From Chloroflexota bacterium (GTDB taxonomy: Bacteria > Chloroflexota > Anaerolineae > UBA4142), in contig JAMCRS010000419.1 in the NCBI GenBank assembly GCA_023380675.1, forward strand, positions 25,892 through 89,891: DNA of 64,000 nucleotides. Direction: 5' to 3'. Both the position numbers and the translations under genes were made by a program. A model generated the notes under the pieces. The model did no database searches. It was not told where the DNA came from and was given only the letters and a program-made list of their open reading frames with translations. This document shows positions 58,635 to 64,000 of this stretch, piece after piece. Position 1 is the stretch's first letter, and each line of letters opens with the position of its first letter.

Positions 58635-61202
58635 TTACCGCACGCGCGCATCCCTCAAGACGCGGCGGAGCCACGGCGTCTTGACGCTCTCCGCCACCAG
58701 TATGCTGAGCACGCCTGTGAGCAAGACAAGTCCCACTTCCCAGGGATGCAGCGGCGCAAAGCTAAAGAGGTTCTGGAGAAAGGGGACCAGGATCGCGAGC
58801 GTCAGAAAGACGAGCGTCAACCCCGTGATCCACCACAGCGCCGGGTTCGGCGTGCGGAGCGTCGCCAGAACCGAGCCGGTGCGCGAGCGATTGGAAAAGA
58901 TCAAGCCCAGGTCCGCGATGACGAGCGTGCTGAAACTCAGCATACGCGCTTCAAATTCCCCATAGCCGCGCGACCAGACGAGCGTAAAGACCGCGAGCGT
59001 GATCGCGAGCACGCCGACCCCCTGGATCAAACCGGTCAGGATCATCTGTCGTCCGAACAACGGCTCCTCCAGCCGCCGCGGCGGACGGCGCATTACATCC
59101 GCCTCCTCCGCCTCCATCTCAAAGGCAACCGAGCAGGCGGGATCGATGATCAGTTCCAAAAAGACAATGTGCACCGGCAGCAGCGCCAGAGGCAGATTGA
59201 ACACAATCGGCAAGAGCGACATGCCGGCGATCGGGATATGGACGGAAAAGATGAACGTCATTGCCTTGCGGAGATTGTCAAAGATGCGGCGCCCCTGCCG
59301 CACAGCCTGGACGATGGAGGCAAAGTTGTCGTCGAGGAGCACCAGAGCCGCCGCTTCGCGGGCGACGTCGGTGCCGCGTCCGCCCATCGCAATCCCGATG
59401 TGAGCCGCCTTGAGCGCGGGGGCGTCGTTGACGCCGTCCCCCGTCATCGCGACGACCTCGTGGTTCGCTTTTAGCGCCTGGACCAGCCGCAGCTTTTGCT
59501 CCGGCACCATCCGCGCAAAGATGCAAGTGCTCTTGATCCGCTCCTGCAGTTCGCCGTCGTCCATCCGCTCCAGCTCGGGTCCCGTAATGATCTGGTCGAA
59601 CGGCTGCAAGCCGATCTGGCGCGCGATATTCTGGGCCGTGCCCGGGTAATCGCCCGTGATCATCAGGACGCGGATGCCCGCGCGGCGGCATTCCTGCACC
59701 GCTTCTTTGACCCCCGGCCGCACCGGGTCCTCCAGGCCCAGCAGTCCCACAAACTCGAAATCAAAATCGTGTTGTTCGGTCGGCAGCGGCGCCGGAAGCA
59801 CACGGGATTTGGCGACGCCGATGACGCGCAACCCCTCGTTCGCCATACGGTCGATTTGATCGTCCAGACTGCTCTTTTGGCCCTCGTCTAGATGGCAGAG
59901 GTCCGCAATCGCCTCCGGCGCGCCTTTCGCCGCAATGACGAGTTCAACCCCATCCGGCGACCGCCATACCCGCGACATGGCGAGGAGCTTTTCCGAGAGC
60001 GGGTATTCACGGACCAACTTCCAGTCCTGATGGATGTGCTCGGTGCTCATGAGCGTGCGTCCGCCCAATTCCTTCATTGCCTTTTCCATCGGGTCGAAGG
60101 GATCGGCCGGGCTCGCCAGGAGACTGTATTCCACCACCTCATGCAAACGCTCGGGGAGGGACACCACCTTGCGGCGAAGGGCGTATATCTCTTCGCCGAC
60201 GGCAAGGTGGGTCACCGTCATCCGGTTGAGCGTCAATGTGCCCGTCTTGTCCACGCACAGCGTCGTCGCCGCGCCGAGCATCTCGATCGCCGGCACGCGG
60301 CGGGTCAGCACCTGCCGCTGCGAGATGCGCCAGGCGCCGAGGGCGAGGAAAATGGTCAAGACGACCGGAAATTCTTCCGGCAGCGTGGCCATCGCGAGGG
60401 TGATGCCCGCGAGCAGGCCGTTCAGCCAGTTGCCGCGCAAGAGCGCGAAGGCAATCACGGCGAGGGAGCACAAGACCAGCCCGACGAGCGCGAACATTTT
60501 GACGATGCTGGCGGTCTGGCGCTGCAGGTTCGTCGCTTCCGGCTCCAGGATCCGCAATGCTTTTCCGATCTTGCCAATCTCGGTTTGCAGGCCGGTGGCC
60601 TGCACCTGGGAGATGCCCTGACCTTTGACGACGAGCGTGCCGGAATAGACGAAAGGCAAATGGTCGCCGCCCGGACGCTTGATCGTCTCCTGGCGGTCCC
60701 AGGCCCGTTTCCGCACGGGGACCGCCTCGCCGGTCAAGAGCGATTCGTCCACGCTCAGGTTCGTGCAGGAAAGGACGACGGCATCCGCGGGGACGCGGTC
60801 TCCTTCGGCGATGAGCACAATGTCGTCGCGCACCACTTCGCGTCCGGCGATGCGTTGCTGTTTGCCGTCGCGGATCACGAGTGCACGCGGGCTGGAGAGG
60901 TCACGCAGCGCCTCGAGGGCGCGCTCTGTCTTTTGTTCCTGGTACAAGGTGATCGCGATGATGACGAACACAAAGCCCAGGAGCATCAGCGCCTCTTGCA
61001 CATCTCCGAGCACGAGGTAGAGCGAGCCGCAGAGGATGAGGAGGATGAACATGGGCTCGCGCACGACGTCCAGGACGATCCGGAATAGGCTGCGCTTTTT
61101 GGCCGCGGGCAGTTCGTTGTAACCCTCCTGGGCCAGGCGTTCCAGCGCCTCTTGCCCGGTCAGGCCCTGCAGATTGCTTTCCTCAAATCGGTTTTCTGGC
61201 AT
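58635..61202 (-). CDS. P-type cation-transporting ATPase
   Basis: The 855-residue protein has the P2-like layout: cation ATPase N-terminus, the actuator LLTGEAVPV, PEEFPVVLT in helix M4, the phosphorylation motif CVDKTGTLTLNR, the ATP domain with KGAPE, and the hinge GDGVNDAPALK. The M5-M6 region reads VFLELIIDPACSVAFE where calcium pumps have an Asn and a Thr-Asp pair, so ion specificity is uncertain. The frame is open upstream, but the ATG at 61202 gives the normal start. It is an export or uptake pump for a divalent or other cation. Confidence 0.93.
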   Translation of the reverse strand: MPENRFEESNLQGLTGQEALERLAQEGYNELPAAKKRSLFRIVLDVVREPMFILLILCGSLYLVLGDVQEALMLLGFVFVIIAITLYQEQKTERALEALRDLSSPRALVIRDGKQQRIAGREVVRDDIVLIAEGDRVPADAVVLSCTNLSVDESLLTGEAVPVRKRAWDRQETIKRPGGDHLPFVYSGTLVVKGQGISQVQATGLQTEIGKIGKALRILEPEATNLQRQTASIVKMFALVGLVLCSLAVIAFALLRGNWLNGLLAGITLAMATLPEEFPVVLTIFLALGAWRISQRQVLTRRVPAIEMLGAATTLCVDKTGTLTLNRMTVTHLAVGEEIYALRRKVVSLPERLHEVVEYSLLASPADPFDPMEKAMKELGGRTLMSTEHIHQDWKLVREYPLSEKLLAMSRVWRSPDGVELVIAAKGAPEAIADLCHLDEGQKSSLDDQIDRMANEGLRVIGVAKSRVLPAPLPTEQHDFDFEFVGLLGLEDPVRPGVKEAVQECRRAGIRVLMITGDYPGTAQNIARQIGLQPFDQIITGPELERMDDGELQERIKSTCIFARMVPEQKLRLVQALKANHEVVAMTGDGVNDAPALKAAHIGIAMGGRGTDVAREAAALVLLDDNFASIVQAVRQGRRIFDNLRKAMTFIFSVHIPIAGMSLLPIVFNLPLALLPVHIVFLELIIDPACSVAFEMEAEEADVMRRPPRRLEEPLFGRQMILTGLIQGVGVLAITLAVFTLVWSRGYGEFEARMLSFSTLVIADLGLIFSNRSRTGSVLATLRTPNPALWWITGLTLVFLTLAILVPFLQNLFSFAPLHPWEVGLVLLTGVLSILVAESVKTPWLRRVLRDARVR

Positions 61203-61270
61203 GATCTTTCCCGTTACCGCAAGAATATGGTCCGAACGGATCGTGTTGGACGGCGCTCCCCTTGTCCCCT

Positions 61271-61492
61271 TTAGGGTTGGCGCTCCGCTAGCCAGGCCAG
61301 CAGTAGGACCCCAAGGAGGGGGAGCACAGAGATCACAAATACCCCCATGCCGATATTCCTGATCAAGGCCGAATCGTGCGCCAAGCCGCCGACGGCAAGA
61401 CTCAGCCCCAAAAGCACCAGCACGGACGAGAAGATGCATACTCGTCCTGCGATGGAACGAGCGCTGATCGATATCATCGTGAGCCGGTTCAT
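61271..61492 (-). CDS. Small two-helix membrane protein
   Basis: The 73-residue protein has two hydrophobic segments (FSSVLVLLGLSLAVGGLA, GVFVISVLPLLGVLLLAWL) and a short polar loop. The longer frame reaches 61624, but GGAGG six bases before the ATG at 61492 favours the short form. No family recognised. It lies just upstream of the P-type ATPase gene in the same direction and could be transcribed with it. Confidence 0.55.
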   Translation of the reverse strand: MNRLTMISISARSIAGRVCIFSSVLVLLGLSLAVGGLAHDSALIRNIGMGVFVISVLPLLGVLLLAWLAERQP

Positions 61493-61642
61493 GATGGCCT
61501 CCGGATAGGCGGGCACGCGGCCTTGCACATGATCCACCACGCGAGCGGTAGATAGAGGCGCGCTTGGAGAGGGGCGAGCGATGGGACGTGCGGCAAGGAG
61601 GGCGCGTGTCCGCGCCTCATTCAAAGAGTCGAACAGAATGAG

Positions 61643-61960
61643 TCAGGACGCGCGCGGCGGTTGGTGCGGAGGCGTAATCGAGACCGGTTTGAATACAAGT
61701 GAGATCGCGCGGCCAAACGACTGCCACGCGGACGGGGGAGAAACTCGGGCTGGCGAAGGATAAATCAGGATAGAATCGGCGTCCCCCGAATCGTCCCAAT
61801 CCTCGACCGGAGACTCGCCCGGGGTCTCCTGACAAGAGTCGAGCGACTGGGTCGCATGGGCGACACAGGCCGGGAGAACGAGTCCTTGGGTGGACAAGAG
61901 CACGAACGCGGCGAGAGCAACAAGAGCTATACGTAACATAAGTGGACGCTTCCGAGCCAT
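61643..61960 (-). CDS. Small secreted or anchored protein of unknown function
   Basis: The 105-residue protein has a hydrophobic N-terminal segment (LRIALVALAAFVLLSTQGLV) that looks like a signal peptide, then acidic sequence (SPVEDWDDSGDADS) with two Cys residues. TATAAT on the minus strand ends seven bases before the ATG at 61960 (an adjacent TTG is possible), giving a leaderless transcript as at nth and recD2. No family recognised. Confidence 0.5.
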   Translation of the reverse strand: MARKRPLMLRIALVALAAFVLLSTQGLVLPACVAHATQSLDSCQETPGESPVEDWDDSGDADSILIYPSPARVSPPSAWQSFGRAISLVFKPVSITPPHQPPRAS

Positions 61961-61967
61961 CAAGTGA

Positions 61968-61973
61968 ATTATA
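61968..61973 (-). promoter_or_regulatory. -10 element of a leaderless transcript
   Basis: Minus-strand TATAAT is followed by TCACTTG and then the ATG at 61960, a seven-base gap with no ribosome site. Confidence 0.5.
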
Positions 61974-62068
61974 TCACGATTTGGGGCTAATTCAACACAC
62001 AGCTATTCGCGTGATAGCTTGGTGGGTAGTCGGCTCGTCAGCCGCGCGAACAGCTCGAAAGTCGTAAC

Positions 62069-62803
62069 CTACGTGGGATTCTTCGTTCCGCGTCCCTCGT
62101 CATCTGCGCCTTGGCGAGGCAGCTCAATGTGCCCGAGCACCTCATCCGGCGCCTGTCCCTTGACCGGCTGGTCGGTCACCAGGGTGACGTCGCCACCGGC
62201 CTTGAGCCGGATTTGGCGCCGTCCGTCGCCGATGACTCCCACCCAATCACCGCCGAGGTCGTCCACCATGATCTTGGCATCCCGTAGGTCGCGCACATAA
62301 AAGCGCAGGTCGCGCCCGGCGGAAAACTTGCAGTTATCCTCCGCAAGCGATTTGCAGTCGAGGTCCATAGCGCGGCCGGCGGAGACGTGGACGAGGGTGT
62401 AGACATGGCGGAGGCGGACATCGCGGCCGGCATAGACTGTGACGCTGCCGCGGATGTCGCGCACGTCGACGCTTCTCCCGGCGTATACCGTCACCGTGCT
62501 GCCATATGGAACGCGCACGGTCGCGTCACCGCCGACTTGCACCAGGACGGCATCGTCGGGCACATCCTTCTTCTTGCGCTTGAGCAAATCCGTGCTCACG
62601 TCGAAGAGGACGCGATCGCCGACCTTGGCGCGGGCGCGCATGTGGCCCGCGGCCGATGCGCTGCCCCGCTCGATCTTTAGACCCCACTTGTGTGCGGTGC
62701 TGGCGAGGACGCGCTCGTCGTCCCAGCCCTCGACCTGAACGTCCATGCCGGCCTTGACGATCACCGTCGGGGTCTTGCCCGCCTGGATAGACCGTTGTGT
62801 CAT
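62069..62803 (-). CDS. Beta-repeat protein of unknown function
   Basis: The 244-residue cytoplasmic protein has no signal. It contains repeated beta-type segments with an AGR motif: TVTVYAGRSVDVRDIRGSV, TVYAGRDVRLRHVY and LVHVSAGRAMDLDCKSL, spaced about 20 residues apart, which suggests a small beta-solenoid or DUF4097-like fold. The N-terminus has a KAGMDVQVEGWDDERV block. GGGAG lies about nine bases before the ATG at 62803. Function unknown; similar proteins are common in Chloroflexota. Confidence 0.6.
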   Translation of the reverse strand: MTQRSIQAGKTPTVIVKAGMDVQVEGWDDERVLASTAHKWGLKIERGSASAAGHMRARAKVGDRVLFDVSTDLLKRKKKDVPDDAVLVQVGGDATVRVPYGSTVTVYAGRSVDVRDIRGSVTVYAGRDVRLRHVYTLVHVSAGRAMDLDCKSLAEDNCKFSAGRDLRFYVRDLRDAKIMVDDLGGDWVGVIGDGRRQIRLKAGGDVTLVTDQPVKGQAPDEVLGHIELPRQGADDEGRGTKNPT

Positions 62804-62874
62804 GCTATCTGCTCCCGTCCCCATTTTACCATGAGTTGACCTCATCCTGCGGGGCACAGACTCACTCTATGGTC

Positions 62875-63552
62875 TCACTTGTCTAGCCAGATCTCAAAGC
62901 CAATTCCGCCCGACACGATTCGCGATTTCGGAATTCCCGCCTCGGCCAGGAATTGCCGAATCTGCTCCTCCGTGTAGGCGGTCCTGAGGAGCATCTGCGA
63001 AAAGGTCCATTTCGTGAGGAACGTATTCAACCGGTTCAGGCCCATCCTTTCGACCTCCCGGTCGATTTCGTCCCGTGGAGCACAGTGGCGCAGATCAATC
63101 ACGAGCGCGTGACCGCCGGGCCGGAGCACTCGGTACATTTCGCTCAGTGCCCGTGCGGGTCGGGTGAAATTCTTGAAAGCCGCCGTGCAGATCACAAAAT
63201 CGAAACTGGCATCCTCAAACGGCAGCTGGGCGGCATCCCCTTGCCGAAAATCGATCTCGACGCCCGCCTCTTGGGCGTTAGCTCGTTCGATTTCGACAAA
63301 CGTATGGCTAATATCTACCCCGGAGACCTGATACTTGCCCGTCTTGGCAATCTCGATCGCAAGAAACCCCGGACCGGGAGCGACCTCGAGCACACGGCCG
63401 CCCGCCGGCGTGATTTCGGGCACTCGCCTGGCCAGCACGTCAAAGTCACGACCCTGCCGAACATTTTTCGCGTACCACCGGGCGATGATGCCCTCCATCG
63501 CCACGCCTTTATAGGCCTTGGAGGTTTTTGTCTGAACGCTGTTCGTTGTCAT
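62875..63552 (-). CDS. SAM-dependent methyltransferase (class I, Methyltransf_11)
   Basis: The 225-residue protein has the SAM motif VLEVAPGPGFLAIEI, the acidic VSGVDIS, QGDAAQLPFEDASFDFVIC and VLRPGGHALVIDL, all standard for Methyltransf_11. It may methylate a small molecule. AGGAGAAAGG precedes the ATG at 63552. It follows the MFS gene on the same strand by about 20 bases, so the pair may be cotranscribed; a resistance or secondary-metabolite role is possible but unproven. Confidence 0.92.
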   Translation of the reverse strand: MTTNSVQTKTSKAYKGVAMEGIIARWYAKNVRQGRDFDVLARRVPEITPAGGRVLEVAPGPGFLAIEIAKTGKYQVSGVDISHTFVEIERANAQEAGVEIDFRQGDAAQLPFEDASFDFVICTAAFKNFTRPARALSEMYRVLRPGGHALVIDLRHCAPRDEIDREVERMGLNRLNTFLTKWTFSQMLLRTAYTEEQIRQFLAEAGIPKSRIVSGGIGFEIWLDK

Positions 63553-63571
63553 TTTGCCTTTCTCCTATTTG

Positions 63572-64000
63572 CTATTCTGCTACGGGTTGAGCCGGCCATG
63601 TACGACCGACCGCGCTCGTCACTGTGACCCGCGCGAGCAAAACGCCCGCGAGGACGAACAAAACTCCGCCCATCCAGAAAGGCGCCGTCGGCGCGATGCC
63701 GTCGTAGATAGCGCCCGCCCACAGCGGCCCAAAGACGCTCATCAAGCTGCCCAGCGCCGTACTCACGCCGTTCACCTTGCCCTGTTCCTCCAGTGGCACG
63801 CTGTTGGCGGCGAGCGCGCCCATCGTCGGATAGATCAAGCCCGCGCTGCCGCTGCTGAGAATGCTGAGCGGGTAGAGCTGCCAGAACGCCGCGGGGATGA
63901 GCATGCCCAATCCCGCAATCCCCTGAATGACCAGCCCACTCACCGCCAATTTCTGTTCGCCAACCCTTTTGGTCAGGCGTCCAACCAGCATGCCCTGCAC
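63572..64000 (-). CDS. MFS transporter, C-terminal part
   Basis: The frame is open at the right edge, so only the last 142 or so residues are seen. They show four or five membrane helices and the MFS cytoplasmic-loop pattern (LVGRLTKRVGEQKLAVSG), with SVFGPLWAGAIYDGIA, typical of the TetA/multidrug-type efflux family. It is the likely upstream partner of the methyltransferase gene. Substrate unknown. Confidence 0.85.
   Translation of the reverse strand: MQGMLVGRLTKRVGEQKLAVSGLVIQGIAGLGMLIPAAFWQLYPLSILSSGSAGLIYPTMGALAANSVPLEEQGKVNGVSTALGSLMSVFGPLWAGAIYDGIAPTAPFWMGGVLFVLAGVLLARVTVTSAVGRTWPAQPVAE

Noticed and set aside
1..64000. CRISPR arrays, rRNA and tRNA genes
   Set aside because: The only regular repeats are the 9-base units near 54258 and the dispersed families described; no cloverleaf or rRNA-like sequence was noticed by eye.

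Overview
The window is GC-rich, densely coded bacterial DNA and looks like a member of the Chloroflexota (Anaerolineae-like), probably from an environmental assembly. The reasons are lipoproteins with long Ala/Pro/Thr/Ser linkers after the lipobox, many ABC substrate-binding proteins with NarL-type two-component systems, Tat-exported lipoproteins, RecD2 without RecBC, and small dispersed repeats inside and between genes. There is no rRNA gene, and I saw no tRNA gene or CRISPR array. This placement is inference from protein style, not from a marker gene.

Layout. (1) 1-10988: a uronate/oligosaccharide locus with a corrinoid-methyltransferase-like URO-D protein (partial), a cupin, a complete Dpp/Opp-type ABC transporter, a second URO-D-family protein, glucuronate isomerase and a GFO/IDH/MocA oxidoreductase. 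(2) 10996-17210: endonuclease III, then a small accessory island (DUF433/DUF5615 pair, frameshifted DUF4160 with DUF2442, an HTH-HEPN protein, a MITE-like repeat) bounded by a second, partial copy of the nth 3' end, then recD2. (3) 17315-22577: a Tat lipoprotein sugar-binding protein in an overlapping operon with a large histidine kinase and a NarL-type regulator, with no permease. (4) 22810-26347: acyltransferase, Lnt-like nitrilase-fold protein and a GNAT enzyme. (5) 26367-36060: an unrecognised 683-residue protein, two related clusters combining flavodoxins, DUF4386 membrane proteins and a deazaflavin-type oxidoreductase, plus an epimerase, an aldo/keto reductase and a lone receiver protein. 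Three of these transcription units start from nearly identical terminator-promoter cassettes. (6) 36189-42400: glycosyltransferase, MacA-like adaptor with an FtsX permease behind an attenuator-like leader, and a DeoR-type regulator with an internal sugar-binding domain. (7) 42515-49750: a sugar ABC operon whose binding protein is a tandem duplication, with a PfkB kinase, a lipoprotein esterase and D-lyxose isomerase. (8) 49807-58311: LolA/DUF4367 protein with a MacB-type transporter, quinone oxidoreductase, small membrane proteins, an isoprenylcysteine-methyltransferase-like protein and a second NarL-type pair. (9) 58365-64000: antitoxin relic, P-type cation ATPase, small membrane/secreted proteins, a beta-repeat protein, a methyltransferase and the end of an MFS transporter.

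The genes describe a heterotrophic sugar and uronate scavenger: solute-binding lipoproteins feed ABC importers, isomerases and kinases direct the sugars into central metabolism, and dedicated regulators (DeoR fusion, two NarL systems) sense supply. The strongest candidates for something undescribed are the repeated terminator-promoter cassette controlling the flavodoxin/DUF4386 clusters, the DeoR/sugar-binding fusion beside a duplicated binding protein, the two promoter-hairpin-terminator leaders, and the nth-bounded toxin/antitoxin island.
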